A DNA stretch of 64,000 nt from Clavibacter sp. B3I6 (GCF_030816895.1 NZ_JAUSYL010000001.1:1302001-1366000); one strand, 5' to 3'; numbered from the stretch's first letter, positions 18,161 through 27,580 are shown. A program made the numbers and translations. The notes: generated by a model not told the origin, from the sequence alone.

Positions 18161-20944
18161 ATGAAGCAGATGACGCGCGACCACAGTCGGGCGAGCATGC
18201 GCTCCCCGAGCACCGCTCCGGGACGCGGCAGCCGCGCGCGCGACCTGGAGACGCTGGAGCGCTGGCTCGCGCAGGGCACGAGCGCCGTCGTCACGGGCAG
18301 CGTCGGATCCGGCCGGAGCCACGTGGCCGGGCGCGTCGCGGACGCGCTGACCCGCGGCGGCCTCACCGTGATCCGGGCGCACGCGTCCACCCCCGACCTC
18401 GCGGACGTGCTCCGCCGCGTCATCGACCACGCGCCGGGGATGCGCCTGCCCCGCCCGCTCCCCGGATCGCGGCCCGTCGTGGTCATCGACGACGCCCACC
18501 TCATGCCGGCCGAGCTGCGCGCCGCGCTCCTCGACGCGCGCGCGGGCGAGCGCTGCACGCTGCTCGTGACCGTCGACGACGCCGATCGCGACGCCCGCCT
18601 CGTCCGGGCCCGGGAGGCCGACGGCGGAGGTGCGTCCCGCACGGCCCAGGCGTCGCACGAGATCCTCGGCCTCTGGCGGAACGGGTACGCGGAGCGGCTC
18701 GACCTCGCGCCGCTCGACCCGTCCGAGGTCGACGCCATGATCGACTCCCTCGCCGGATCCGTGGCGCTCGACCAGGCGACGCGCGTGCACATCCAGCGAC
18801 GCAGCGCCGGTCGGCCGTTCCTCGTCCGCGAGCTCGCCTTCGAGGCGCTCGAGTCGGGCGGGACCGCGCGCACGGCGACCGGGTACGCGTTCCCCAGCCC
18901 GCATGCACCGCGCGCCCGGATCCTCGACCTCGTGTCCTCGCGCGTCTCCGTGCTCGGGGACGACGAGCGGAGCACGCTGATCCTCCTGGCGCGCCTCGAC
19001 GGCGTGCCGTACCAGCGGGCCGCCCGCCTGTTCGGCGAGACGATCCTGCGCGTGCTCGGCGCCCGCGGGCTCGCGCGCGCGCAGGCACAGGGCGACATGA
19101 TCCTCCGCGCCGACCTCCTCGAGGCCGAGGCGGCGCTCGCGCGCACGGACCCGGACGCCGTGGACGCCCTCACCCGCCGCGTCGTCCGCGCGCTCCTCCA
19201 GGAGGCCGCGCTCGGCGTGCCGCTCAGCCCGAAGGAGAGCCTGCTCATCGCGCGCACGCTCACGGACCAGGAGCGCCGCGAGGCCGTGGAGCGCTTCGGC
19301 GCGGGCACGCTCGCGGCCGTGCACCTGGTGGCCGCGCGCCTCGCCAACGACGTCGGCATGACGCACGACGCGCTGGCGTTCGCGGAGATCGCGGGCGACG
19401 GCGGATCCGCGGCCTACGCGGCCTGCGAACGCGCGCGTTCGCTCACCGTCCTGGGGAACCCGACCCGCGCGATGGAGCTGCTCGACGCGCTGGACCCCGC
19501 GGAGCTCACGCCGGCCGAGAGCGTGGAGACGCTGCACTGGCGCGTCCTGTCGACGCACGCCGCCCTGCCCGGGACCGGCCGCGTCGGCCGGCTGCTCGAG
19601 GCCGCCCTGGGCGGATCCGACCCCGACGTGCGCGCGCAGGCGGGAGTCGTCGGCGCCAGCATGTCGCTCGGGTCGATGGAGTGGGAGGCCGCACTCGCGT
19701 CCGCCCGGGACGCCGCCGCCCTCGCGACGAGCTGCGTGGTGCGCCTGCGGGCCCAGCGCGCGGTCGTCCTCGCGCTCGGCCACCTCGGCCGCGGCGCCGA
19801 GCTCGGCGACGCCGTCGACGCGGGCCTCGGCATGGTCAGCGGGCGCGTCGACCGTCTCGGCACCTACGACGACATCCTCCTCGAGGAGGCCCGGCTGGAG
19901 ATGCTGTCGGCGAGCGCCTTCAGCCGGCGCCTCTGCCGCCTCGACCTGCCCGACCTCGAGCGCGAGCTCGACGCCTGGGTGGAGTCGGCGGTCGCGCAGG
20001 ACGCGCAGTGGTTCATCCCGGTCCTCGGCGCCATCACCGGCGGCGTCGCCCTCGACCTCGGCCGGCTCGACCGGGCCGAGGCGGAGCTCACCCTCGCCGA
20101 CGACCGCCTCATCGGCCCGGACATCGGCACCTGGCGGCTCTGGATCCGCATGCAGCGCGCCCGCGTGCTCGCGCTCCGCGGCCGCGCCGACGAGGCCGAG
20201 CGCATCGCCGCCGGCATCGTGCAGCGCGCCGACCCCCGCTACCCCTACCAGCGCATGCTCGCCGAGGGCGTGCGGGTCGAGATCCTCGTGGCCCGCGGGC
20301 GCCCGGACGAGGCCGCGACCCTCCTCCTCGACCTCGGCGACCTGAGCGGCGACGCCTACGCCCTCCGGGCCGGCGCGCTGTTCCGGGCGTGGATGCTCGG
20401 GTCCACGGACCCGCGCCTCGTCGACGTCGCCCGCCTCGTGCGCGAGCGGACGGACGTCCCCGCGCTGCACGGGATGGCCGAGGTCGTGGAGGGGTCCCGC
20501 ACGGACGATCCCTGCCTCGTGGAGCAGGGCGCGCGCACCCTCGAGGAGGCCGGGCTGCACCAGCAGGCCCGCACCGCATGGGAGGACCTCGTGCGGATGC
20601 GGGCCGGCGACGAGTCCACGGGCGCCCTGGCGCACGCGCGGGCGGCCCTCGCCAGGATCCAGGCCCGCATCGACCGGGGCACGTCGGCGGCGCCGACCCC
20701 GGCCGTGATCCCGGTGGCGCCCGCGCTCGACGTGAGCTCGCTGACGCGCCGGGAGCTCGAGATCGGCGTGCTGGCGGCCCAGGGGCTGAGCAACCGGGAG
20801 ATCGCCGGGCGCCTATTCCTGTCCGTCCGCACGGTGGAGTCGCACCTCTACCAGGCGCGCGCGAAGCTCGGCGCACCCTCCCGTCGGGCCCTCGCGGGGC
20901 TCCTCGACACCCCGGGTGCATCGAGCCTGCTCGCGGGCAGGTAG
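18161..20944 (+). CDS. Large ATP-binding LuxR-type (LAL-like) transcription regulator
   Basis: It is about 927 residues from ATG 18161; in-frame ATGs at 18122 and 18056 would add 13 or 35 residues and the ribosome sites do not settle it. The N-terminal AAA-like module has GSVGSGRSH in the Walker A position, with Arg where Lys is expected, and a Walker B PVVVIDDAHLM. The middle is helical and TPR-like. The C-terminus is a LuxR helix-turn-helix (LTRRELEIGVLAAQGLSNRE..., followed by VRTVESHLYQARAKLG). The architecture is that of LAL/MalT-type regulators, often controlling sugar or secondary-metabolite genes; no target is evident nearby. It ends 46 nt before tRNA-Ser. Confidence 0.85.
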   Translation: MKQMTRDHSRASMRSPSTAPGRGSRARDLETLERWLAQGTSAVVTGSVGSGRSHVAGRVADALTRGGLTVIRAHASTPDLADVLRRVIDHAPGMRLPRPLPGSRPVVVIDDAHLMPAELRAALLDARAGERCTLLVTVDDADRDARLVRAREADGGGASRTAQASHEILGLWRNGYAERLDLAPLDPSEVDAMIDSLAGSVALDQATRVHIQRRSAGRPFLVRELAFEALESGGTARTATGYAFPSPHAPRARILDLVSSRVSVLGDDERSTLILLARLDGVPYQRAARLFGETILRVLGARGLARAQAQGDMILRADLLEAEAALARTDPDAVDALTRRVVRALLQEAALGVPLSPKESLLIARTLTDQERREAVERFGAGTLAAVHLVAARLANDVGMTHDALAFAEIAGDGGSAAYAACERARSLTVLGNPTRAMELLDALDPAELTPAESVETLHWRVLSTHAALPGTGRVGRLLEAALGGSDPDVRAQAGVVGASMSLGSMEWEAALASARDAAALATSCVVRLRAQRAVVLALGHLGRGAELGDAVDAGLGMVSGRVDRLGTYDDILLEEARLEMLSASAFSRRLCRLDLPDLERELDAWVESAVAQDAQWFIPVLGAITGGVALDLGRLDRAEAELTLADDRLIGPDIGTWRLWIRMQRARVLALRGRADEAERIAAGIVQRADPRYPYQRMLAEGVRVEILVARGRPDEAATLLLDLGDLSGDAYALRAGALFRAWMLGSTDPRLVDVARLVRERTDVPALHGMAEVVEGSRTDDPCLVEQGARTLEEAGLHQQARTAWEDLVRMRAGDESTGALAHARAALARIQARIDRGTSAAPTPAVIPVAPALDVSSLTRRELEIGVLAAQGLSNREIAGRLFLSVRTVESHLYQARAKLGAPSRRALAGLLDTPGASSLLAGR

Positions 20945-20990
20945 TATCGACGGGTGCCGCCGCGTTCCTGACGCCTGCGGCACGCGTCCT

Positions 20991-21078
20991 GGAGGATTCG
21001 CCTAGTGGCCTATGGCGCACGCTTGGAAAGCGTGTTGGGTGAAAGCCCTCAGGGGTTCGAATCCCCTATCCTCCGCCA
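20991..21078 (+). tRNA. tRNA-Ser (anticodon GGA)
   Basis: An 88-nt class II tRNA. The acceptor strands GGAGGAT and ATCCTCC pair, G73 and an encoded CCA follow, the anticodon stem-loop CACGC-TTGGAAA-GCGTG places GGA at the anticodon, the extra arm is long (TTGGGTGAAAGCCCTCA), and the T arm contains GGTTCGAATCC. It decodes UCC/UCU. Confidence 0.97.
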
Positions 21079-21085
21079 GACACAC

Positions 21086-21122
21086 GAGAGCCCCGACGGA
21101 CCCCGGTCCGGCGGGGCTCTCC
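21086..21122 (+). terminator. Hairpin terminator after tRNA-Ser
   Basis: GAGAGCCCCG pairs with CGGGGCTCTC with an inner GACGGACC/GGTCCG stem, beginning 8 nt after the tRNA CCA end. Confidence 0.75.
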
Positions 21123-21282
21123 TCGTCCCCGCGTGTACCCCGGCCGCCGGGCAGGTGTCCCCCATAGCGCCCCTGCCCGGGGGTGCGCGGCGCGCCTAGG
21201 CTGGACCGGTCCTCCCGCACGCACCCGCGGCACCGCACGCCGCGCGACGCGGGCAGCGGAGGGGACGACGACCGGAGGCGAC

Positions 21283-21945
21283 GTGCACCACGACGGCGAT
21301 GCGCCCGGCGACGACGGGCGCGCGAGCGGGAGCACGATCATCCGCGCCCGCCCCGCCCTCCTGCGGCAGCTCGCCCTCGCGGCCCTCGCGCTCGTCGCGC
21401 CCCTCGGCGCCGCCCTCCTCGTGCTCGCCGTCCCCACCGGGAACGCGGCGGCCGTGATCCTCGGCGTCGGCGTCGTGGTCCTGCTCGGCGGCCTGCTCGC
21501 CGCCCTCTACGCCACCTCCTACGTGCGCATCTCGAACGCGACGGGCGACGTGGAGTCCCGGTTCCTGGGGCGGCGGACGCACGTCCGCCGCAGCGCCGTG
21601 CACGACCTCCTCGTGGTGCAGGTGTACCAGGGCCTCACGCTCGACACGCAGCCGCGCCTGTTCGTCCTCGACGCCGAGGGCCGGCTGCTCCTCCGCCTCA
21701 GCGGGCACGTCTACGACCTGGGGACCATGCGGTCCCTGGCGGCCGACCTCGACGTCCCCCTCACCGAGCAGACCACGGTCCTGACGATGGCGGAGCTCCG
21801 CGCGACCCGCCGCGGGATCCTGCCCTGGTACGAGCGGTCGCTCACGTCGCTCGCCGCGGTGCTCGTGCTCCTCGGGGTCGGTGCGGTCGGCGCGGTGGTG
21901 GGGATCATGGTCCTCACGGGCGTGCCGCTGGCCGTCCGGCTCTGA
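21283..21945 (+). CDS. Two-segment membrane protein of unknown function
   Basis: This is a 220-residue protein starting at a GTG with GGAGG five bases upstream. Residues ~25-75 form two adjacent transmembrane helices, and residues ~180-210 a third near the C-terminus. Between them is a soluble stretch (YVRISNATGDVESRFLGRRT..., FVLDAEGRLLLRLSGHVYD) that looks like a PH-like/beta-rich domain as in other actinobacterial membrane proteins. I do not recognise the family. Its stop TGA overlaps the ATG of the kinase gene by one base, so the two are translationally coupled. Confidence 0.75.
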   Translation: MHHDGDAPGDDGRASGSTIIRARPALLRQLALAALALVAPLGAALLVLAVPTGNAAAVILGVGVVVLLGGLLAALYATSYVRISNATGDVESRFLGRRTHVRRSAVHDLLVVQVYQGLTLDTQPRLFVLDAEGRLLLRLSGHVYDLGTMRSLAADLDVPLTEQTTVLTMAELRATRRGILPWYERSLTSLAAVLVLLGVGAVGAVVGIMVLTGVPLAVRL

Positions 21946-22856
21946 TGGATCCCGCCGCCCGGCTCGCTCCGCTCCTCGCGCGGTGGGACCTGGACCCCGA
22001 CGGGCCGCCGCTCGCGACGGCCAGCAGCGTGCTGGCGCCCGTGCGGCGCGACGGCGCGCGGCTGATGCTCAAGGTCCCGCTCGTGGAGGAGGAGCGGCGC
22101 GGGGGCCGGCTGATGGCGGCCTGGGCCGGGCGCGGCGCCGCGCCCGTGGTCGCCTCCGACCCCGACGGCGCGATCCTCATGGCGCGGGCCGACGACCCGG
22201 GGATCCTCTTGCGGGAGGCCTCGGCCGACGGCCCGGACGCGGATGCGCGCGACGACGCCGCCACGCGGATCCTGGCCCGCACGGCCCTGCGCCTCCACCG
22301 CGTCCCGCTGGATCCGCGGGCGGTCGCCGACGCCGTGCCCCTCGACGCGTGGTTCCGCGGGCTCCTCGAGCCCGCGCGACCGCTCCCCCGCTCCCTCGCG
22401 CGCAGCGCGGCCGTGGCCCGCGAGCTGCTCGCCCGCCCGGGCCCCCGCGTGGTGCTGCACGGCGACGTCCACCACGGCAACGTCCTCCGCTTCGCGGGCG
22501 CCCCCGACGACCGGCGGGCGGACCGGGACGACGGCGGCTGGCGCGCGATCGACCCGAAGGCGCTCGTGGGCGACCCCGGGTTCGACACCGCGAACGTCCT
22601 CTGCAACCCGAGCCCGGGGATCGCGCTCCGGCCCGGGCGCCTGGCCCGCCGCGCCCGCGTGGTCGCCGAGGAGACGAGGACGGACGTCGACGCCGTGCTC
22701 GCCTGGGCCGAGGCCTGGTGCGCGCTCTCGGCGGCGTGGGACGTCGGGGATCCTGCGCGGCGTGAGCGGGTCGCGGCGATGGGCCGGATCGGGGCGGCCG
22801 CCCGCGACGCCCGGAGCACGGCCGGCGGCGGCAGCGGCGGCGGCGGTCGGACCTAG
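21945..22856 (+). CDS. APH(6)/hydroxyurea-type phosphotransferase
   Basis: The 303-residue protein belongs to the aminoglycoside/hydroxyurea resistance kinase family. Its catalytic loop is LHGDVHHGN (His172-Asp174...Asn179), and the metal-binding motif is IDPK (Asp203) in AIDPKALVGDPGFDTANVL, a pattern specific to the streptomycin 6-kinase-like group. It would phosphorylate a small hydroxylated compound; whether that is an antibiotic is unknown, as most actinobacterial members are untested. It follows the membrane protein with a one-base overlap and overlaps the convergent acyltransferase gene by 4 nt. Confidence 0.88.
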   Translation: MDPAARLAPLLARWDLDPDGPPLATASSVLAPVRRDGARLMLKVPLVEEERRGGRLMAAWAGRGAAPVVASDPDGAILMARADDPGILLREASADGPDADARDDAATRILARTALRLHRVPLDPRAVADAVPLDAWFRGLLEPARPLPRSLARSAAVARELLARPGPRVVLHGDVHHGNVLRFAGAPDDRRADRDDGGWRAIDPKALVGDPGFDTANVLCNPSPGIALRPGRLARRARVVAEETRTDVDAVLAWAEAWCALSAAWDVGDPARRERVAAMGRIGAAARDARSTAGGGSGGGGRT

Positions 22857-23944
22857 CCCGCGATCGCGCGCTCGGGATCCCGGGAGCCGCTCCCCGAGCC
22901 GCGAGGCGCGAGGTCGGCCGCGCGTCCCGCGACGGCGCCGAGTGCGCGCTCGAGCGGACCGCGCCCGAGGATCCGCGTCCAGAGCAGGCAGAGCACGACC
23001 GTCACGACCGCGAACGCCAGGTACGCCCCGTCGTCCGCGATGAGGTCGCCCTCCGGCGCGATCAGGTCGATGAGCACGATGTGCGTCGCGTACACGGTGA
23101 GCGCGAGCGTCCCCACCGCCTCGAGGGGCACGAGGACCGAGGGCAGGAGCGCCGCGAGCCGGAGGCACAGGCCGATCACGGCGATCGCGAACCCGCCGGA
23201 TCCGACGACCTCGAACGGCGACCCCTCGTGCGGCGTCGTCGAGAGGATGAACTCCCACCCGGGCGGCGGCGCGGCGACCGCGCCCTCGAGGAGGGCCGAG
23301 CCGCCGTACGCGAGCACGGCGAGGCCCGCGCCGACGGTCACGAGGAGCAGCTGGACGCGCGCCGACCCCAGTGCGAGGCGGCCGATCCCGAGCCCGGCGA
23401 TCGCGAAGGCCACCCAGGTGAGCGCCGGGTAGTGGCCCGTGACCACGAGCACGACGAACGGGTCCGGGCGCATGGCCGCGCCGTCGAAGTGGATCGCGAG
23501 GGCGGTCGTCGCGACGGGCAGCCCGACGGCGGCGACCGCGGCGAGCGCGAGCAGCCGGGACGCCCGCCAGCGCAGCAGCGGCAGCACGGCGACGAACAGC
23601 ACCGCGTAGACCTCGAGGATCACCGCGACGTACGTCTGCAGGGCCGCCAGCAGCCCGCCGAGGAGGAAGAGGCAGGAGGCGCGCACGAGGATCCTGAGCC
23701 GCACGCGCACGAGGTCGCTCCCGTCGACCGGCCGCTCGCGCCCGGACATCAGGGCGATGGACACCCCCGCGAGCGTCGCGAAGAGGATGGAGGAGCGGCC
23801 GTCCGTGATCGCGAGCCACGACGCCGGGTCCTCGAGCTCGAGGGTCCGCGGGACGGCGACGTGCGCGGCCATCATCCCGAGGACCGCGAGACCGCGCGCC
23901 GCGTCGATCCCCCGGAGGCGGCTCGGGGCGGGGGCGGGGCGCAT
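22853..23944 (-). CDS. Polytopic acyltransferase of the heparan-alpha-glucosaminide N-acetyltransferase type
   Basis: A 363-residue, mostly hydrophobic protein with about ten membrane segments. It starts LRGIDAARGLAVLGMMAAHV, the arginine/aspartate signature (GIDxARGLAVxGM) of DUF1624/DUF418-like membrane acyltransferases, and contains a central GHYPALTWVAFAIAGLGIGRL repeat region. Such proteins are thought to acetylate cell-envelope sugars using cytosolic acetyl-CoA. Substrate is unknown. The C-terminal tail is Ser/Gly/Arg-rich. It converges on the APH-like gene with a 4-nt tail overlap. Confidence 0.75.
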   Translation of the reverse strand: MRPAPAPSRLRGIDAARGLAVLGMMAAHVAVPRTLELEDPASWLAITDGRSSILFATLAGVSIALMSGRERPVDGSDLVRVRLRILVRASCLFLLGGLLAALQTYVAVILEVYAVLFVAVLPLLRWRASRLLALAAVAAVGLPVATTALAIHFDGAAMRPDPFVVLVVTGHYPALTWVAFAIAGLGIGRLALGSARVQLLLVTVGAGLAVLAYGGSALLEGAVAAPPPGWEFILSTTPHEGSPFEVVGSGGFAIAVIGLCLRLAALLPSVLVPLEAVGTLALTVYATHIVLIDLIAPEGDLIADDGAYLAFAVVTVVLCLLWTRILGRGPLERALGAVAGRAADLAPRGSGSGSRDPERAIAG

Positions 23945-23984
23945 GGCCTCACCCTACCCAGCCGTCCCCGCGGGTCCCGGAGCG

Positions 23985-25220
23985 TCAGTTGGTGAGCGCC
24001 GGCACCGTCCGCGGCTGCACGATGAGCCACATGGAGAGGATGGAGACGACGGCGCAGGCGCCCATGACGGAGGCCATCGGCACGCCCGACGTGATGCCGA
24101 GGACGCCCACGATGGGCGAGATCGCCCCGGCCAGGCCGAAGTTCACGGCGCCCAGCAGCGAGGCCGCCGTGCCCGCCTCGTGGCCGTGGTTCACGAGCCC
24201 GAGCACCTGCACGCAGGGGAAGCCGAAGCCGCAGGCGAGGATGAAGAAGAACAGCGGGATGAGCGTGCCGAGGAGCCCCGCGTCCGTGAACGTGCCGAGC
24301 AGCACGATCAGGGCGGAGGAGACGAACTGCACCACCACGACGCCGGCGAGGATCCACTGCGGCCCCACGAGCCGGGTCATGCGCGCCGCGACCTGGTTGC
24401 CGATCACGATGCCGAGCGAGTTCACGCCGAAGAGGATGCCGAACTGCTGCGCGTCGAACCCGTACACGTCCTGGAACAGGAACGACGAGCTCGAGAGGTA
24501 GGAGAAGAGGCCCGCAAACTGCATGCCGCCGATGATGGCGACGCCCACGAACACGCGGTCCCGGAGCACGTTGCGGTAGCGCCGGAGCAGCGCGCCCTTC
24601 TCCTCGACCACGAGGTCCTCGCGGGGCAGCGTCTCCACGATGAGGAACACGACGGCGACGACGACGGCGATGCCGTAGGCGGCGAGCGCGTAGAAGACGC
24701 CGCGCCAGTCGACGATGCGCAGCAGCTGCGAGCCGATGACCGGCGCGAGGATCGGCGCGAGCCCCGTGACGAGCGCGAGCCGCGACAGCATCCGCACGAG
24801 GGGGCGGCCGCCGAAGAGGTCGCGCACCATCGCCATCGCGACGACCGCGCCGGCCGCGGCGCCCGCGCCCTGGAGCACGCGGAAGACGAGCAGCATCGTG
24901 ACGTCGGTGGAGAGCGCGGCGCCGAGCGACGCGAGGATGTGGCCGACGGACGCGACGATGAGCGGCAGGCGGCGGCCGACGCGGTCGCTCCACGGGCCGA
25001 CCACGAGCTGGCCGAGCGCGAAGCCGATGGTCGTGCCCGTGAGCGTGAGCTGGATCGCCGCGTCCGAGACGCCGAACTCGTCCTTGAGGACCGGGAAGGC
25101 CGGCAGGTAGAGGTCGATCGTGAAGGGCCCGAGGCCGACGAGGGCGCCCAGCACGATGATGTAGACGATGCGCTCACGGCGGGAGAGGGCGTCTCCGGGA
25201 TGGACGACGGCAGACGACAC
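23985..25220 (-). CDS. Bcr/CflA-type multidrug efflux MFS transporter
   Basis: A 411-residue, 12-helix proton-driven exporter. The N-terminal helix region LGALVGLGPFTIDLYLPAFPVL matches the DHA1 Bcr/CflA subgroup (TIDMYLPA-like motif), with motif A (GPWSDRVGRRLPLI) after helix 2 and an RVLQGAGAAAG motif in helix 4-5. I chose the GTG at 25220 because AAGGA lies 8 nt upstream; the frame is open for 21 more codons to 25283 without a better site. Members export chloramphenicol, bicyclomycin or other amphiphiles; the substrate here is not determinable. Confidence 0.9.
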   Translation of the reverse strand: MSSAVVHPGDALSRRERIVYIIVLGALVGLGPFTIDLYLPAFPVLKDEFGVSDAAIQLTLTGTTIGFALGQLVVGPWSDRVGRRLPLIVASVGHILASLGAALSTDVTMLLVFRVLQGAGAAAGAVVAMAMVRDLFGGRPLVRMLSRLALVTGLAPILAPVIGSQLLRIVDWRGVFYALAAYGIAVVVAVVFLIVETLPREDLVVEEKGALLRRYRNVLRDRVFVGVAIIGGMQFAGLFSYLSSSSFLFQDVYGFDAQQFGILFGVNSLGIVIGNQVAARMTRLVGPQWILAGVVVVQFVSSALIVLLGTFTDAGLLGTLIPLFFFILACGFGFPCVQVLGLVNHGHEAGTAASLLGAVNFGLAGAISPIVGVLGITSGVPMASVMGACAVVSILSMWLIVQPRTVPALTN

Positions 25221-25346
25221 GGGGCGTTCCTTCGATGGGGCGTGGCGCGCGGGCGCGCCGAGGGCGGAGGGCGGGGCAGGCACGACCTGCCTGGAGGTCC
25301 AACGGACGCATCCCCGGCTTATTCCCAGGTGGAAGAATTTCGTTCC

Positions 25347-26414
25347 TCAGCCGCGGAGGGCCGTCACCACGCGCTCCACGTCGTCCTCGTCGTTCCACAC
25401 GTGGAACGCGATCCGCGCGCGACCCGCCCGTCCGGACGCGACGATCCCGGCGGCTCCCAGGCGCGCCAGGTCCGTCCCGTCCGCGTCCGGCCACGTCACG
25501 ATCGCCTGGCCGCGCTGCTCGATCCCGAGGCCGGCGCTCACGAGGTCGCCGAGCCCGGCGTTCCGGCGGTGCACGGCCTCGAGGTCGAGCCGCGCGAAGA
25601 GGGCGATCGCCGGGGCGGCGCCCACCCAGGCGCCGAAGGCGGGCGACACGTCGAACGCGCGCGCGTCCTCGGCGAGCACCATCGCGGGTCCGTAGCAGGA
25701 CGCCCACACGTCGGCGCCCGCGTACCAGTTGGCCTGCACGGGCACGAGCGTCGCGCGGTAGCGGTCCGACAGCGTGAGGAACGCCGCGCCCCGGGGCGCG
25801 CAGAGCCACTTGTAGGCGTGGCAGGCGGTGGCGTCGAAGAGGCCCGCGTCGATCGGCATCGCCCCGGCCGCCTGGGTGGTGTCGCACAGGGTGAAGGCGT
25901 CGTGGATCCGGGCGGCCTCGCGGATGGCGGCCACGTCCGCGACCCGGCCGGAGGCCGACTGCACGAGGGAGAAGGCCACGAGGTGCGTGCGCGGGCCGAT
26001 CTCGGCCGCCAGCTCCTCGAGGGGAACGTGGCGCACGACGACCCCGCGCGCCTCCGCGACGACGAACGGGTAGGTGAGCGAGCTGAAGTCGCCGGTCACG
26101 CACAGCACCTCCGCGCCCGCGGGGACGGCGGCGGCGAGCACGCTCACGAAGGAGGCGGTCTGCGAGCCGACGGCGACGGATCCGACGGGGACGCCCACGA
26201 GCGACGCGTACGACGCCCGCACCCCCTCGACGACGCCGCCGTAGCCGTGCGCGGTGGATCCGCCGGCCGACCAGGTCGTGAGGTCGGCGCGCAGGCGCTC
26301 CACCGTCTCGCGCGTGGGCAGCCCCATCGTGCAGGCCGAGAGGTACCCGGGCCCGGCCTCGAAGAGGTCGCGGAGGTCCGCGGGGAGCGGGGCGAGGTCG
26401 GGTGTCGCGGTCAT
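25347..26414 (-). CDS. Class V aminotransferase-fold PLP enzyme
   Basis: A 355-residue PLP-dependent enzyme of the cysteine desulfurase/aminotransferase class V fold. Residues for the cofactor are visible: Asp178 in LCDTTQAAGAMPID and Lys202 in CHAYKWLCAPRGAAF. The substrate cannot be read from the sequence; similar proteins include selenocysteine-lyase-like and isopenicillin-epimerase-like enzymes. It is divergent from a LysR gene with 81 bp between the starts and a LysR-box-like dyad there, so it is the likely target of that regulator. The ATG fits the family N-terminus, although the open frame extends far upstream. Confidence 0.88.
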   Translation of the reverse strand: MTATPDLAPLPADLRDLFEAGPGYLSACTMGLPTRETVERLRADLTTWSAGGSTAHGYGGVVEGVRASYASLVGVPVGSVAVGSQTASFVSVLAAAVPAGAEVLCVTGDFSSLTYPFVVAEARGVVVRHVPLEELAAEIGPRTHLVAFSLVQSASGRVADVAAIREAARIHDAFTLCDTTQAAGAMPIDAGLFDATACHAYKWLCAPRGAAFLTLSDRYRATLVPVQANWYAGADVWASCYGPAMVLAEDARAFDVSPAFGAWVGAAPAIALFARLDLEAVHRRNAGLGDLVSAGLGIEQRGQAIVTWPDADGTDLARLGAAGIVASGRAGRARIAFHVWNDEDDVERVVTALRG

Positions 26415-26470
26415 GCGTCCAGCGTGACGACCGCGGGAGGGCGGAGCAACCCCCGGCCCGGCATGCGATG

Positions 26471-26487
26471 CATAAGCGCGCGTTATG
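26471..26487. promoter_or_regulatory. LysR-box-like dyad between divergent genes
   Basis: CATAA and TTATG arms flank a GCGCGCG centre and satisfy the T-N11-A rule (T26473, A26485). It lies 8 nt before the lysR start and 57 nt before the aminotransferase start. Binding by the adjacent LysR protein is inferred. Confidence 0.5.
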
Positions 26488-26495
26488 CTCCGCGC

Positions 26496-27452
26496 ATGAC
26501 GGATGCACCGGGCACGGCCCGCGACCTCGACTCGGCGTCGCTCGCGGCGGTGCACGCGCTGTCCGTGCGCGGCTCGATCACCGCGGCCGCGGCGTCCCTC
26601 GGCGTCAGCCAGCCCGCGCTGTCGCAGACGCTGCGGCGGCTCGAGGCCCGGATCGGGGTGCCCGTGACGGCGCGCGCGGGTCGCGGCGTCGTGCTCACGG
26701 AGGCCGGCCGGGTGCTCGCGCGGCATGCGGAGACCGTGGTCCACGCCATCGACGCCGCCGCCGACGAGCTCGACGACCTGCGCGGCCTCCGCGCGGGGAC
26801 CGTGCGGCTCGCCGCCTTCCCGTCCGCGTCGTCCACCGTCGTGCCGCGGCTGCTCGGCGGGCTCGCGGCCTCGCATCCGGGCCTCGCGTTCGGGTACCTC
26901 GAGGCCGAGCCGCCCGAGGCCGTCGCCGCGGTGCGCGCGCGCGAGGCCGACGTGTCCGTCACCTTCGCCTACCCGGACGACCCCGACGATCCCGCCGCCC
27001 GCGCCCTCGACGGGCTCGACGTGCGGCCCCTGTGGCGGGAGACGCTCTGGGCGGTCCTCCCCGAGGCCCGGGCGCTCCGGCACCGCGGCCCGCTCGCGCT
27101 CCGCGACCTCGCGGACGACCGCTGGATCGCGGGCTGCGTCCGGTGCCGCCGCCACCTCGTCAGCGCGTGCGCGCGCAGCGGCTTCGCGCCGGCGACGTCG
27201 TTCGAGACGGACAACGCGGCGGCGGCCGTCGGCATGGTGCAGGCGGGCCTCGGGGTGGCGCTGCTCCCGTCGCTCGCGCTCGCGACCGCGCCCCTCCCCC
27301 GCGGCGTCGTCCGGCGTCGGATCGCCGGGGTCGGCGAGCGCGTCGTCCACGTGGTGACCGCGCCCGGCGGGTCCGCATCGGCCGCCGTGCACGCCGCGGT
27401 CACGGCGCTCGGACGGCTGCGGGTGGGCGACTGGGAGCTCCGCCGGGCCTGA
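26496..27452 (+). CDS. LysR family transcriptional regulator
   Basis: The 318-residue protein has a winged helix-turn-helix at about 13-72 (SLAAVHALSVRGSITAAAAS, then GVSQPALSQTLRRLEARIGV) and a LysR substrate-binding domain (about 95-300). Cysteines in the pattern CVRC occur in the effector domain near residue 215. It is divergent from the class V aminotransferase gene and most likely controls it and itself through the dyad at 26471-26487. Confidence 0.92.
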   Translation: MTDAPGTARDLDSASLAAVHALSVRGSITAAAASLGVSQPALSQTLRRLEARIGVPVTARAGRGVVLTEAGRVLARHAETVVHAIDAAADELDDLRGLRAGTVRLAAFPSASSTVVPRLLGGLAASHPGLAFGYLEAEPPEAVAAVRAREADVSVTFAYPDDPDDPAARALDGLDVRPLWRETLWAVLPEARALRHRGPLALRDLADDRWIAGCVRCRRHLVSACARSGFAPATSFETDNAAAAVGMVQAGLGVALLPSLALATAPLPRGVVRRRIAGVGERVVHVVTAPGGSASAAVHAAVTALGRLRVGDWELRRA

Positions 27453-27580
27453 CGCACGGGCGCCCGGCGGCGTGTCGCGGCACGCGCTCCTGGCGGATTG
27501 TCGGTCGAGATCCGTAGTGTCTGATGGGTATGCCTCCGGTGCCCGCCGGCGGCCCCCCGGACGCAGAAGGACGAGGACGC

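Noticed and set aside
20991..21078. tRNA-Ser as an integration site for a mobile element.
   Set aside because: No integrase, repeat of the tRNA 3' end or foreign-looking genes follow; a normal terminator and coupled genes come next.
21945..22856. Calling the APH(6)-like kinase an antibiotic-resistance gene.
   Set aside because: Family motifs are clear but chromosomal actinobacterial members are mostly untested; no mobile context is present.
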